From contig NC_009523.1 of assembly GCF_000016665.1 (NCBI RefSeq), positions 3,471,501-3,535,500 of the forward strand: DNA of 64,000 bases, in the 5' to 3' direction. Numbering within the stretch: position 1 is the stretch's first letter; each line of letters begins with the position of its first letter. The notes below the pieces were generated by a model. The model saw nothing but the letters and a program-made list of their open reading frames with translations, was not told the DNA's origin and did not search any database. Positions 25,311 through 34,621 of the stretch are shown here, in pieces. A program made the position numbers and the translations under genes. The DNA comes from Roseiflexus sp. RS-1. GTDB lineage: Bacteria > Chloroflexota > Chloroflexia > Chloroflexales > Roseiflexaceae.

Positions 25311-25350
25311 CCTCCTGCAGGCTCGCAGCCTGCGGGAGGATCATTTTTTC
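25311..25350 (+). terminator. Rho-independent terminator
   Basis: CCTCCTGCAGGCT (25311-25323), loop CGC, AGCCTGCGGGAGG (25327-25339): a 13-bp stem with one T-G wobble, followed by ATCATTTTTTC. No plus-strand gene lies closer than the TPM gene ending at 24569; the repeats in between may have pushed it away. The remainder of 25214-25497 shows no gene. Confidence 0.8.
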
Positions 25351-25497
25351 AACCTCCAGGAGAATCGCTAAAGTTCTTAAGACTCGTCAGCCAGCCGATA
25401 AAGAGGCAACCATCAACCAGGGCAGGCGGATGACGTCACGAGACAGGTGTGGAGCGGATGCGTCCCTGATTCAGGAGAAAGCGACGCCTGAGGTTGA

Positions 25498-25728
25498 TCA
25501 CCTTGCGACATGCTTATCAACCGGCATTTCCCAGGGCATCGTCACAGCAGTATGCCCATCGGCGCGGGGTGCACGCAAAACCAGACGTGGACCGTAGGGG
25601 ATAAACAGGCTGGCGGTATGCTCGGGGCAATCAGGCTCAGGACAGCGCAACCGGTCGTGTTCCTGCATCAGTGTGCTGCCACACGTTGGACAGTGGTAGG
25701 TGTGATTTGAGTTGTTGTTCCGCGACAT
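25498..25728 (-). CDS. Small zinc-ribbon protein
   Basis: A 76-residue protein with two CxxC-type knuckles, YHCPTCGS and RLRCPEPDCPEH, which form a zinc ribbon at about residues 11-37. The rest (SLFIPYGPRLVLRAPR) has no known motif. It may bind nucleic acid or serve as a metal-binding regulator; function unknown. The ATG at 25728 is preferred because CTGGAG lies upstream; the longer ORF to 25896 includes a hairpin leader. A perfect hairpin GCCCGCCT-GGAG-AGGCGGGC at 25761-25780 lies in its 5' leader. Confidence 0.65.
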   Translation of the reverse strand: MSRNNNSNHTYHCPTCGSTLMQEHDRLRCPEPDCPEHTASLFIPYGPRLVLRAPRADGHTAVTMPWEMPVDKHVAR

Positions 25729-25985
25729 GGGCGTTCTCCAGTTGTAGCATATAAGAAAGCGCCCGCCTGGAGAGGCGGGCGGCTGTTGCCCTGTGTGGCT
25801 TTCTTTGCCATATTCTTGATGCTGTATTTTAACATCGTGTGACGGTTTTGTAAAGTCAGTTATCCATCCTGCACCTGCCACGCTTGCTGCGTGCATGTTT
25901 TTATGGTAGCATACAGCGTTGCCCGGATCAGCATTAATGAGTGTTACATCCCGTTGCTGCGAGAACGAAAGAGACGAGTGTTCCT

Positions 25986-26576
25986 ATGACCGATACCGCA
26001 CGTCCCCCCCGTCCACGTTTTATTGGCGTCGATACCTACTGCGATCCGCATGGACGCTTTACATTCCGGTATCCCACCGACTGGCATCGTTTTGAACTTG
26101 ACCATGGTCTGGAAGGGGTTCTCTTCTCGCCTGAGCGCGAGGATCCGAAAACGTTCTTCTCGGCATGGGTTCGCCAGCTCGAAACGGAAGCAGTTGCTGA
26201 AGACCTGCCGCTGTTGCAGAAAGGCATCGCCGACGGGTTGGCGCAACTGCCGGAGTGCGTAATCGAGTCGAGTTCGGATGATACCTACGGCAATCTGATC
26301 AAGTTCGAGCGCATCTACACGTTCCGTGACGGCGACGACGTGCGCAAGCGCAAGGTCTGGATCATGTACGTCGCGCAGTGGCAGATCGTGCTGACCTATC
26401 AGGGGCGCACGCCGGAAGAGTGGGAGTACTGGCTGCCGATGGGCAACTATGCGTTTGCACTGTTCAGCATTCCACCCGAACTCTGGTTTGCGACCGACCG
26501 CGACCTGACGAAGAAAACAGGTCTGCCCGGAAAGGAAAAGGTCAGACGGGGACGCGCGAAGGACGGGGAAGGTTGA
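25986..26576 (+). CDS. Conserved protein, possible PsbP/Mog1-like fold
   Basis: A 196-residue soluble protein. Its opening FIGVDTYCDPHGRFTFRYPTDWHRF, then GVLFSPERED, is typical of the PsbP/Mog1/DcrB-like fold, in which a 'GF(S/T)F-YP-W' strand starts the domain. A long helix (LPLLQKGIADGLAQLPE) and strands (VWIMYVAQWQIVLTYQG) follow. The C-terminus is basic (GKEKVRRGRAKDGEG). There is no signal peptide. Function unknown. The stop codon lies in a heptamer-like stretch. The ATG at 25986 is chosen over the upstream in-frame start at 25941. Confidence 0.65.
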   Translation: MTDTARPPRPRFIGVDTYCDPHGRFTFRYPTDWHRFELDHGLEGVLFSPEREDPKTFFSAWVRQLETEAVAEDLPLLQKGIADGLAQLPECVIESSSDDTYGNLIKFERIYTFRDGDDVRKRKVWIMYVAQWQIVLTYQGRTPEEWEYWLPMGNYAFALFSIPPELWFATDRDLTKKTGLPGKEKVRRGRAKDGEG

Positions 26577-26633
26577 AAGGTTGAAAGGTTAAAGATGGTT
26601 GCAACGTTCAACCTTCAACCTTGAACGTTCAAG
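26571..26633. repeat. Heptamer array (GGTTGAAA / CTTCAACC type)
   Basis: GGTTGAAA units, then GTTCAAC, CTTCAAC and CTTGAAC. The array overlaps the stop of the preceding gene and runs up to the next start, and contains the two arms of a weak inverted repeat. Confidence 0.75.
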
Positions 26634-26634
26634 A

Positions 26635-27081
26635 GTGGGTGCGAACGTGGAGAAGACGTCCAACTCGCGACCCTCTGTACAACGTGTTCTGCCGCTTCTC
26701 GTCATCGGCGTGTGCCTTCTGAGTTGCACAGCGCTGGCACTCACAGCCGCGTTCCTTCGTCCGCGCAGTTTCACCACGTTCTCCGACGCAATTGGCTATG
26801 TGCTGGAACAACGCGGCATCCCTTATGAACGAGTGTTTATTGATCGCACCTGGCCCGATACTGTCAACGACATCACCTATGGCGCGAATTTGCTGATTGT
26901 GACTCCTGCGCAGGGAGAACTCGCCGGGAGACTGGACTGTCGCGGATGGAAGACGGATTGCTTCTTCACGGTGCGCGAATTGGGGATCTACCGCGAGGCG
27001 TTGCCTGAACTGACGCAGCAGCAGCGTTTGCCGTGGGTTGTCTGGATCGAGCAGACGCTTGGCATAACATTGTGGTCGTGA
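26635..27081 (+). CDS. Small membrane-anchored protein of unknown function (first of a pair)
   Basis: About 148 residues. One N-terminal membrane segment (VLPLLVIGVCLLSCTALALT) is followed by an extracytoplasmic domain with SDAIGYVLEQRGIPYERVFIDRTWPDTVN. Residues LDCRGWKTDCFF contain a Cys pair that could form a disulfide. It is paralogous to the next gene, which has the same LxQRGIxYERVxxDxxWPxxVN block. No family recognised. The start is uncertain: GTG at 26635 or 26647, both without a clear ribosome site; the ORF extends upstream through the heptamer array. Confidence 0.55.
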   Translation: MGANVEKTSNSRPSVQRVLPLLVIGVCLLSCTALALTAAFLRPRSFTTFSDAIGYVLEQRGIPYERVFIDRTWPDTVNDITYGANLLIVTPAQGELAGRLDCRGWKTDCFFTVRELGIYREALPELTQQQRLPWVVWIEQTLGITLWS

Positions 27082-27085
27082 AGAA

Positions 27086-27191
27086 GGTTGCAGGTTGAAC
27101 GTTGAACGGGGGCAGGTTGCAAGTTTCTGATCCCCAGTTCTCGGCTATCGGCTATCGGCTATCGGCTATCGGCTATCGGCTATCGGTTCTT
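27086..27191. repeat. Mixed heptamer array (TTGAACG, then AGTTCTC, GGCTATC x6, GGTTCTT)
   Basis: GTTGAAC-type units at 27092-27120 are followed by AGTTCTC (27136-27142), six GGCTATC units (27143-27184) and GGTTCTT (27185-27191), all in one register. This joins two heptamer types within one array. Confidence 0.85.
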
Positions 27192-27198
27192 GACATCC

Positions 27199-27777
27199 AT
27201 GCGCCGCTCCAGATCTGGTTTCATCCTGATCGCTGCATCGTCTGTCACGTGTGTGCTTGCGGCTGCGCTGCTGTTCGCCCTCCGCCCGCGCCCGATTACC
27301 AGCCATGCGGATGCCATCGCCACGATCCTGGATCAGCGCGGTATTGTCTACGAGCGCGTCACGACCGATCAGGTCTGGCCCGCGGCCGTCAACTATTACG
27401 CCTACGGTCCGTCGGTCTACCCGTACAGCGCGACGGTGAGCGTCAGATTGCCAGATGACACGATTGTGCCTGGAAGTCTCGAATGCGCTGATGATCGCCG
27501 CAGATGCCGGGTGACGATTGCGCGCTTTGGCATCGACCGCGAGCCGATCCCCGACATCAGCAGCGTGCGACCGCTTCCCTGGACGGAGTGGTTGCGGCAA
27601 GTGATCCAGATAGTGCGTTCATTCGGGTATGTGACGTTTGTATCAAACGTGCTCGAAAAGCATCCACAGGTTGCTTCGTTTCAGGTTGACCGGTTCAGTT
27701 TGACAGTCTTTCAAAACAACGATACAATACCTCTGAACACCGTGTACAGAATCTGGAAAGGAGGGATCATGGCATAG
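27199..27777 (+). CDS. Small membrane-anchored protein of unknown function (second of a pair)
   Basis: A 192-residue paralogue of the gene at 26635. N-terminal membrane segment GFILIAASSVTCVLAAALLF, then ADAIATILDQRGIVYERVTTDQVWPAAVN and a Cys pair in LECADDRRRCRV. It is longer at the C-terminus than its neighbour (VTFVSNVLEKHPQVASFQ and beyond). Function unknown. ATG 27199, or TTG 27190 just upstream; no strong ribosome site. The promoter of the peptide transporter operon lies inside its 3' end. Confidence 0.55.
   Translation: MRRSRSGFILIAASSVTCVLAAALLFALRPRPITSHADAIATILDQRGIVYERVTTDQVWPAAVNYYAYGPSVYPYSATVSVRLPDDTIVPGSLECADDRRRCRVTIARFGIDREPIPDISSVRPLPWTEWLRQVIQIVRSFGYVTFVSNVLEKHPQVASFQVDRFSLTVFQNNDTIPLNTVYRIWKGGIMA
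27700..27728 (+). promoter_or_regulatory. Strong sigma-70-like promoter for the peptide ABC operon
   Basis: TTGACA at 27700-27705, a 17-bp spacer, and TACAAT at 27723-27728. It lies inside the coding end of the preceding gene and gives a leader of about 165 bases before the GTG at 27900. Confidence 0.75.
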
Positions 27778-27899
27778 TTCCCTCGAATATACAGTATGTG
27801 CTCCGTCACGGTGAGCATTACTCTCAGATTCCCTTCTCTGACGACCGAATCGATCACTCAATGCATGAGTAACAGATGCCCTGCACAAGGAGGTACCAC

Positions 27900-30083
27900 G
27901 TGAGCAACGCACGGAAGCTCAACCGGCGCACATTCCTGCGCCTGTCAGCCGTCACGGCGGCCAGCGCCGCTATCGCAGCCTGTGGCGGCCAGCCTGCCGC
28001 ACCTCAACCGACCACTGCGCCTGCCGCGCCTCAACCGACCACTGCGCCCGCCGCGCCCGCTCCGACCACTCCTCCCGCAGCGACTGCCGTTCCTCCGGTG
28101 ACAACCAAGTTCAAAGAAGCGCCGATGCTGGCGAAACTGGTGCAGGAGGGCAAGTTGCCGCCGGTGGATGAGCGCCTGCCGAAGAACCCCTACACGCCGC
28201 CCCACTCCTGGCTTACCGTCGGCAAGTATGGCGGTGTGCTGAAGAAGACCTACAACAACAACTGGGGTATTACCGGTTTCATCCACGAGATGCAGTATGG
28301 CTCGTCGCCGCTGCGCTGGCTCAAGGATGGACTGGCGATCGGTCCCGGTTTTGTTGAAAGCTGGGAGTCGAATGCGGACGCGAGCAAGTGGACGTTCAAG
28401 ATCCGCGAGGGGATCAAGTGGAGCGATGGTCAGCCGTTCACCACAAAGGACATCATGTACTGGTGGGAGTATACGGTTGGCGGTAACGGCAAGGAGAAGG
28501 AGTTCCCCGCCGGCCTCAAGCCGATCAACGCCCCGCCGGATGAAGCGCGATCCGGCACCGGCACGCTGATGACCCTCAACGCACCGGATGACTATACCTT
28601 CGAGATGGTCTTCGATGCACCGGCGCCACTCACGGCGGACCGCCTGGCGATGTGGGTCAATATGTTCATCGGTCCGGCATGGGTGATGCCGCGCCACTAT
28701 ATGGAACAGTTCAACCCGGTGCTCAACCCCGATAAGTACAAGGACTGGGAAGAGCATCAGCGCAAGTTCAACCACAACAACCCCGACTGCCCGCGTCTGA
28801 CCGGCTGGAAACTGGATGTGTTCGAGGAAGGCGTCCGCGCTGTCTGGTCGCGCAACCCCTACTATTGGGCAGTCGATAAGGAAGGCAATCAGTTGCCGTA
28901 TATCGATCAGATCATTGTGACGGCGGTCAAGGACAAGGAGATCGAGAAACTGGCGTACACGGAGGGACGCGCCGACCACGCGCACTTCCACGGTCAGGGT
29001 CTGGCAGATGTCCAGTCGCTACGCGATGCCGAGTCCAAGAGCCAGCTCGAAGTTCGCTTCTGGGACTCTGGATCGGGCACCGGTTCGCTCTACTTCTTCA
29101 ACATGGACTTCAAAGACCCGAAGATGCGCGCGGTGTTCCGCGATCCGAAGTTCCGCCAGGCGCTGTCGCACGCCTACAACCGCGCCGATGTGCAGAAGGC
29201 GGTCTACTTCGGGCTTGGCGAGTTGACCACCGGCACCTTCAGCCCGAAGGCGATCGAGTACAACATCAACGATCAGGGCAAGCAGGTGTACGCTGCATGG
29301 CGCGATAGCTACGTCAAGTACGATCCGGCGCTGGCGGAGAAGATTCTGGATGAAGCAGGCTACAAGAAGGGTCCCGACGGCAAGCGCACCATGCCGGATG
29401 GCAGCCCGCTGCAGATCCAGGTGACCTATGGCGCCAACGCAACGCCTGGCGGCGAGCACCTGTCGAAGAACGAGCGTCTGGTGCGCGACTGGCAGGCGAT
29501 CGGCATTGATGCAGTGCTGACGCCCATTCCAGGTGAGGGCGCCGATGAGAAATGGCGCGCTGGTGAAATTCCGATGAAGACAGAGTGGGAAGTTGGCGAC
29601 GGCCCGAACCACCTGGTCTTCCCATCGTGGCTGGTGGCGGACGAGACCGAGCGCTGGGCGCCGCTGCACGGGCGCGGGTACACACTGCGCGGCACGGCGT
29701 CGGAGAAGGAAGAACTGGACAAGAATCCGTGGGATCGCAACCCGCCGCGTATCAATCCCACCGATCCGGATTATATGCCGGCGATTAAGAAACTCCACGA
29801 CCTGTTCGACAAGAGCAAGGTGGAACCGGATGCCATGAAGCGCCACCAGCTCGTGTGGGACATGATCAAGGTCCACATCGAGGAGGGGCCGTTCTTCACC
29901 GGAACGATCGCCAACCCGCCGCGCATTATCCTGGTCAAGAAGGGCCTGATGAACGTACCAACCCGCGATGACCTGTTGAAGGAAGGGTTGGGTGGCTTCG
30001 TCAACCCGTGGATCATCCCGTCGCCGGCGGTCTATGACCCGGAGACCTGGTACTGGGATAACCCCGACGCGCACCAGGCGTAG
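27900..30083 (+). CDS. ABC transporter substrate-binding lipoprotein, peptide family (family 5)
   Basis: A 727-residue binding protein of the DppA/OppA class. The N-terminus has a twin-arginine-like NRRTFLRLS followed by lipobox IAACGG (about residue 29), so it is an exported lipoprotein. A Pro/Ala/Thr linker (about 30-65) precedes the binding domain. Motifs include ESWESNADASKWTFKIREGIKWSDGQPFTTKD, the hallmark of family 5, and KFRQALSHAYNRADVQKAVYFGLG. It is longer than E. coli OppA (about 540), mainly from the linker and extra loops. Start GTG 27900 with AAGGAGGT five bases upstream. First gene of a five-gene operon. Confidence 0.9.
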   Translation: MSNARKLNRRTFLRLSAVTAASAAIAACGGQPAAPQPTTAPAAPQPTTAPAAPAPTTPPAATAVPPVTTKFKEAPMLAKLVQEGKLPPVDERLPKNPYTPPHSWLTVGKYGGVLKKTYNNNWGITGFIHEMQYGSSPLRWLKDGLAIGPGFVESWESNADASKWTFKIREGIKWSDGQPFTTKDIMYWWEYTVGGNGKEKEFPAGLKPINAPPDEARSGTGTLMTLNAPDDYTFEMVFDAPAPLTADRLAMWVNMFIGPAWVMPRHYMEQFNPVLNPDKYKDWEEHQRKFNHNNPDCPRLTGWKLDVFEEGVRAVWSRNPYYWAVDKEGNQLPYIDQIIVTAVKDKEIEKLAYTEGRADHAHFHGQGLADVQSLRDAESKSQLEVRFWDSGSGTGSLYFFNMDFKDPKMRAVFRDPKFRQALSHAYNRADVQKAVYFGLGELTTGTFSPKAIEYNINDQGKQVYAAWRDSYVKYDPALAEKILDEAGYKKGPDGKRTMPDGSPLQIQVTYGANATPGGEHLSKNERLVRDWQAIGIDAVLTPIPGEGADEKWRAGEIPMKTEWEVGDGPNHLVFPSWLVADETERWAPLHGRGYTLRGTASEKEELDKNPWDRNPPRINPTDPDYMPAIKKLHDLFDKSKVEPDAMKRHQLVWDMIKVHIEEGPFFTGTIANPPRIILVKKGLMNVPTRDDLLKEGLGGFVNPWIIPSPAVYDPETWYWDNPDAHQA

Positions 30084-30219
30084 TTCGCATTTGAACCTCA
30101 CCCCTGGCGCTGACGCGCCTCCCCCTCTCCGTAACGGAGAGGGGGATTGAGGGGGTAAGGTACAAATCCGCAAATCAGCACCCGGTACGCAGTACTGAAT
30201 CGAGAGCAGCGAGGCAAAG
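30084..30219. repeat. Intergenic CCCCTCTCC-GTAAC-GGAGAGGGG hairpin
   Basis: A hairpin CCCCCTCTCCG-TAA-CGGAGAGGGGG lies around 30121-30146 between the binding-protein and permease genes, flanked by CCTCACCCC and GGGGGTAAGG. This is a common repeat style in such genomes. It could reduce read-through and so raise the binding-protein to permease ratio. Confidence 0.55.
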
Positions 30220-31203
30220 ATGATCAACTTCATTGCCCGGCGCCTGGTCAACATGTTTTTTCTGTTGATCGTAATTTCCTTTGTTGGGTTCTGGATCATT
30301 CAACTTCCCCCCGGATCGATCCTCGATGTGCAGATCCAGCGCCTGCGGATGCAGGGGGGAAACCTGCCCGAATCGATGATTCAGGCATTGCGTGACCGCT
30401 ATGGCGTTGATGATCCGTTCTATGTTCAATACTGGAAGTGGATTTCGCGGTCGTTACAGGGGGATTTCGGCACCTCGTTCGAGACGGATCAGAAAGTTGC
30501 AGAGCGCATCTATAATCGGTTGGGCTTTTCTGTGATGTTGTCGGTGATCGCGCTCATTTTCACCTGGGTGGTTTCCATTCCAATCGGCGTGTATTCGGCA
30601 ACACATCGCTATACCTGGCCCGATTACATCATCACCTTCATTCAGTTTTTGGGTCTTTCGATTCCCGGTTTCCTGCTGGCGCTGATCTTGCTGATCACTG
30701 CGTCGCGTTTGTGGGATCAGCCGATTGGCGGTCTCTTCTCACCGCAGTATGCCGACGCGCCCTGGAGCATCGCCAAAGTGCTGGATTTTCTGCGCCACGT
30801 CTGGATCGCTATCGTCGTGCTGGCAATCGGCACTACTGCCGGTCTGACTCGTGTGATGCGCGCAAACCTGCTCGACGTGCTGAATATGCAGTACATTCAG
30901 ACGGCGCGCGCGAAGGGGTTGAAAGAATCGACGGTGATCTGGAAGCACGCGGTGCGCAATGCTATTCACCCGCTGGTGATGGCGCTCGGAACGCTGTTGC
31001 CGGCTCTGGTCGTTGGTGAAACGCTGATTGCCATCATCCTGAGTCTGCCGACGATCGGTCCGCTCTACCTGGATGCGCTGCGCTCGCAGGATATGTACCT
31101 GGCGGGAACCATCCTTGTGATGCTTTCAGCGTTGCTGCTGATCGGGAATCTGCTCGCCGATCTGCTGCTCGCCTGGGTGGATCCGCGTGTGCGTCTCGAA
31201 TAG
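30220..31203 (+). CDS. ABC transporter permease, DppB/OppB type
   Basis: A 327-residue inner-membrane permease with about six membrane segments. The N-terminal MINFIARRLVNMFFLLIVIS and the short motif IQLPPGSILD are typical of DppB. The EAA-like coupling loop reads IQTARAKGLKESTVIWKHAVRNAIHPLV, including the conserved ARAKGL. It pairs with the next gene to form the channel. The operon continues after 61 bases containing a heptamer array. Confidence 0.9.
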   Translation: MINFIARRLVNMFFLLIVISFVGFWIIQLPPGSILDVQIQRLRMQGGNLPESMIQALRDRYGVDDPFYVQYWKWISRSLQGDFGTSFETDQKVAERIYNRLGFSVMLSVIALIFTWVVSIPIGVYSATHRYTWPDYIITFIQFLGLSIPGFLLALILLITASRLWDQPIGGLFSPQYADAPWSIAKVLDFLRHVWIAIVVLAIGTTAGLTRVMRANLLDVLNMQYIQTARAKGLKESTVIWKHAVRNAIHPLVMALGTLLPALVVGETLIAIILSLPTIGPLYLDALRSQDMYLAGTILVMLSALLLIGNLLADLLLAWVDPRVRLE

Positions 31204-31213
31204 ACGATGGGAG

Positions 31214-31247
31214 CGTTGAACGTTGAACGTTGAACGTTGAACGTTGT
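31214..31247. repeat. Heptamer array CGTTGAA x4
   Basis: Four perfect CGTTGAA units and a partial unit lie between two operon genes, immediately upstream of the DppC-type gene start. Confidence 0.85.
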
Positions 31248-31264
31248 TAGTAAGGATTAGCGCT

Positions 31265-32392
31265 ATGGCAACGACTGCAAGTGAACTGCCTAAAGTCGCC
31301 AAAGGCAAGAAGCAGGAAGATGTCGGCCAGATTCCGCAGTGGAAGTTGATGGTGCGGCGCTTCAGCCAGAGCAAATTGTCGGTCGGTGCGCTGATTGTGC
31401 TGGGTGTGATGTATACGATTATGATCTTCTCGGATTTTCTGGCGCCCTACCCGCACGATGTGCTCGACTCGAACAATGCGTTCGCTCCCCCGACGCAGAT
31501 TGTCTGGGGTCCTGAGGGACCGGGCATCTATGGGTTGAAACAGGAACTGGATATGGAACGGTTCCAGTGGATATACACGCCTGATCCGAGTGTGATCTAC
31601 CCTATCCGTTTCTTCGTTCAGGGTCATGAGTACTATTTCCTGGGATTGTTCCCGTCACGCCTGCATCTGTTCGGCGTTGAAGCGCCGCCCGACGCCAATG
31701 CGCGCGTGTTTCTGTGGGGCGCCGATAAAGAAGGGCGCGACCTCTTCTCGCGGGTGTTGAAAGGATCACAGATTTCGTTGACCCTTGGGTTCTTTGGTGT
31801 GTTTCTGTTCGTCTTGATTGGGTCGATTGTCGGTACTGCCTCCGGGTACTTTGGCGGTGCGCTCGATAACCTGATCCAGCGGTTGATCGAGTTGATCCGC
31901 TCCTTCCCCGACCTGCCGCTCTATATGGCGCTGGCGGCGGCATTGCCGCTCAATGTGCCGATCACCGTGCGCTACTTCCTGATCACGGTGATCATCGCAC
32001 TCGTCGGCTGGACTGGTCTGGCGCGTGAAGTGCGCGGCAAGGTGCTGGCGTTTCGCAGCGCAGACTATACCGCCGCCGCGATTGCGGCAGGCGCATCGCA
32101 CTGGCACGTCATTACGCGGCACCTCATGCCCAATGCCATGAGCCATATCGTGGTCGTCGGCATGCTCTCCATTCCTGGCGCCATTGGTCTGGAGACGGCG
32201 TTGAGCTTCCTGGGGCTCGGCATTCTGCCGCCAGCGGTCAGTTGGGGCATCCTCCTGCGCGATGCGCAGAGCGTCCAGGCGGTTGTGACCTACCCCTGGC
32301 TGTTGATACCGGTTATTCTGCTGATCATCACGGTGATGAGTTTCAACCTGCTCGGCGATGGCGTGCGCGATGCAGTCGATCCATACGCATAA
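31265..32392 (+). CDS. ABC transporter permease, DppC/OppC type
   Basis: A 375-residue permease, longer than the usual 290-300. About 90 extra residues sit between membrane segments 1 and 2 (PTQIVWGPEGPGIYGL to RLHLFGVEAPP), an extracytoplasmic loop known from some family members. The C-terminal core includes GADKEGRDLFSRVLKGSQISL, typical of DppC, and the coupling loop AAAIAAGASHWHVITRHLMPNAM. ATG 31265 is preferred; the frame opens at 31244. Confidence 0.9.
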   Translation: MATTASELPKVAKGKKQEDVGQIPQWKLMVRRFSQSKLSVGALIVLGVMYTIMIFSDFLAPYPHDVLDSNNAFAPPTQIVWGPEGPGIYGLKQELDMERFQWIYTPDPSVIYPIRFFVQGHEYYFLGLFPSRLHLFGVEAPPDANARVFLWGADKEGRDLFSRVLKGSQISLTLGFFGVFLFVLIGSIVGTASGYFGGALDNLIQRLIELIRSFPDLPLYMALAAALPLNVPITVRYFLITVIIALVGWTGLAREVRGKVLAFRSADYTAAAIAAGASHWHVITRHLMPNAMSHIVVVGMLSIPGAIGLETALSFLGLGILPPAVSWGILLRDAQSVQAVVTYPWLLIPVILLIITVMSFNLLGDGVRDAVDPYA

Positions 32393-32404
32393 GGAGATCT
32401 TCAT

Positions 32405-33451
32405 ATGACGAATGCAGCAGCGACGGGAACAGAGCACACCGACATTCAGATCGTCAGTGAAGACGATGTAGTGCGGGTTGAGGATCTGCGTCTCAGTTTC
32501 TACACCTCGCTGGGGGTCGTGCGGGCGCTCAATGGGGTGTCGTTCAATATCCCACGCGGAAAAGTGCTCGGCGTCGTCGGCGAGTCAGGGTGTGGCAAGA
32601 GCCAGACGGGTCTTGCGATTATGCAGTTGTCGTTTGGACGTATTGAAGGGGGACGCATCCTGTTCCGCGAGTTCAACACTAGCGAAGTGATCGATATCAC
32701 CAAACTTGAGAAGAATGGTCCTGAAATGCGCCGCATTCGCGGCAACCATATCTCGATGATCTTTCAGGAGCCGATGACGTCGCTCAACCCGTGTTACACA
32801 GTCGGTCATCAGATCGAGGAAGCGATCCTGCTTCATCAGACGCAGGATAAAGCTGAGGCGCGCCGTCGCACGATTGATATTCTGCGCAAGGTCGGTATGC
32901 CGAACCCGGAGCGCATCGCCGATAGTTATCCGCACCAGTTGTCGGGCGGTATGCGTCAGCGCGCAATGATTGCGATGGCGCTCTCCTGCACGCCAACCCT
33001 GCTGATCGCCGATGAGCCGACGACGGCGCTCGATGTGACGACCGAAGCGCAGATTCTCGACCTGATGCGCGATCTGCAGCACGAGATCGGGACCTCGATC
33101 ATGTTCATCACCCATAATATGGGTGTGGTGGCGCAGATGTGCGATGAGGTCGCTGTGATGTATCTCGGTCGCATCATCGAGCGCGCGGCTGTCGATGATA
33201 TGTTCTACGATCCGAAGCATCCCTACACGATCTCGCTGCTGCGTTCGATTCCGCGTCTCGGTATTGCCCGCGGTCAGAAACTCGAATCGATCAAGGGGTC
33301 TGTGCCCGATCCGTATTCGACCGTGCCCGGTTGCCCGTTCCATCCGCGTTGCCCGGCAGCCATCCCCGGTCTGTGTGATACCGTGATGCCGGAAGAGATC
33401 TTCGTCGCCGGATCGCAGACGCATACGGTTCGCTGTCACCTGTATACGTAG
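32405..33451 (+). CDS. ABC transporter ATP-binding protein, DppD/OppD type
   Basis: A 348-residue ATPase. Walker [12 protein letters not shown] (about residue 60), Q-loop [14 protein letters not shown], signature [15 protein letters not shown], Walker [13 protein letters not shown], switch His in ITHNMG. The C-terminal oligopeptide domain carries clustered cysteines [16 protein letters not shown], as found in DppD-type subunits. It acts with the next gene as a heterodimer. 12 bases after the permease. Confidence 0.92.
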   Translation: MTNAAATGTEHTDIQIVSEDDVVRVEDLRLSFYTSLGVVRALNGVSFNIPRGKVLGVVGESGCGKSQTGLAIMQLSFGRIEGGRILFREFNTSEVIDITKLEKNGPEMRRIRGNHISMIFQEPMTSLNPCYTVGHQIEEAILLHQTQDKAEARRRTIDILRKVGMPNPERIADSYPHQLSGGMRQRAMIAMALSCTPTLLIADEPTTALDVTTEAQILDLMRDLQHEIGTSIMFITHNMGVVAQMCDEVAVMYLGRIIERAAVDDMFYDPKHPYTISLLRSIPRLGIARGQKLESIKGSVPDPYSTVPGCPFHPRCPAAIPGLCDTVMPEEIFVAGSQTHTVRCHLYT

Positions 33452-33460
33452 AGGAGCGCT

Positions 33461-34567
33461 ATGGATACCGCAAAGAAAAATGGCAAATCAGACGAGATAT
33501 TGCTCGAAGTCCGGGGTCTGAAGAAGCACTTCCCGATCCACAGCGGTTTCCTGCGGCGCGTGTCCGGGTATGTTAAAGCCGTTGATGGGATCGATTTCTA
33601 TATCAAGAAGGGCGAAACGCTCGGTCTTGTCGGTGAATCGGGGTGTGGCAAGAGTACGACCGGTCGCACGATCCTGCGTCTCCTCGATCCGACGGCGGGT
33701 GAGATCATTTTTGATGATCCGAATATCGGGAAGGTGGACCTGGCGAAACTGAGTCGCGCGCAACTTAAGCGGGTGCGCCCGAATATGCAGATTATTTTCC
33801 AGGACCCTTTCTCGTCGCTGAATCCGCGCCTGACGGTTGGGCAGATTGTCGGCGAGCCGCTTGAAATCCAGAAGGTGGCATCCGGGCAGGCGCTCAGGGA
33901 TAGGGTAGCTGAGTTGCTTCAAGAGGTCGGTATTCGCCCGGAGAATATGACGCGCTATCCGCACGCTTTCTCCGGCGGTCAGCGTCAGCGTATCGGCATT
34001 GCACGCGCTCTGGCGCTCAATCCGAAACTGATCGTCTGCGATGAACCGGTCTCGGCGCTCGATGTGTCGATCCAAGCGCAGGTGCTCAATCTGCTAGAAG
34101 ATTTGCAGGAGAAGTATGATCTGACCTATCTCTTCGTCGCTCACGATTTGAGCGTGGTTGAGCATATTTCGGATCGCGTGGCGGTGATGTACGTCGGTTA
34201 TATCGTCGAGATGGCGAGCACTGAAGATCTCTACTACCATCCCAAACATCCGTACACCGAGGCGCTGCTGGCCGCCATTCCGAAACCCGATCCACGCAAG
34301 CGGACACGACCGATCAAACTTCCGGGCGATGTGCCCAGTCCGGCAAATCCTCCGTCAGGGTGCTACTTCCATCCACGCTGTCGGTACGCTGAGGATATCT
34401 GCAAGGTCGAACGACCGCCGTTGCGCGACATTGGCGGTGAGCACTGGGTTGCGTGCCACTTCGCCGAGCAGTTGCAGTTGCAGGGTGTCACGCGCCTGAA
34501 CGAAATCCCGTTGATCGAGCTTCCCAAACGCCAGCCGCCGGTTCCGGCCGCGTCGCCTGCGTCGTAA
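33461..34567 (+). CDS. ABC transporter ATP-binding protein, DppF/OppF type
   Basis: A 368-residue ATPase. Walker [15 protein letters not shown]-loop [16 protein letters not shown], signature [15 protein letters not shown], Walker [13 protein letters not shown], switch [10 protein letters not shown]. The C-terminal domain has [15 protein letters not shown]. Last gene of the peptide transporter operon, nine bases after the DppD-type gene. Confidence 0.92.
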   Translation: MDTAKKNGKSDEILLEVRGLKKHFPIHSGFLRRVSGYVKAVDGIDFYIKKGETLGLVGESGCGKSTTGRTILRLLDPTAGEIIFDDPNIGKVDLAKLSRAQLKRVRPNMQIIFQDPFSSLNPRLTVGQIVGEPLEIQKVASGQALRDRVAELLQEVGIRPENMTRYPHAFSGGQRQRIGIARALALNPKLIVCDEPVSALDVSIQAQVLNLLEDLQEKYDLTYLFVAHDLSVVEHISDRVAVMYVGYIVEMASTEDLYYHPKHPYTEALLAAIPKPDPRKRTRPIKLPGDVPSPANPPSGCYFHPRCRYAEDICKVERPPLRDIGGEHWVACHFAEQLQLQGVTRLNEIPLIELPKRQPPVPAASPAS

Positions 34568-34621
34568 CATTGTCGGGTACAATGACAACAAAACGCTTTG
34601 TTCGACAGGAAGACAAACGCT

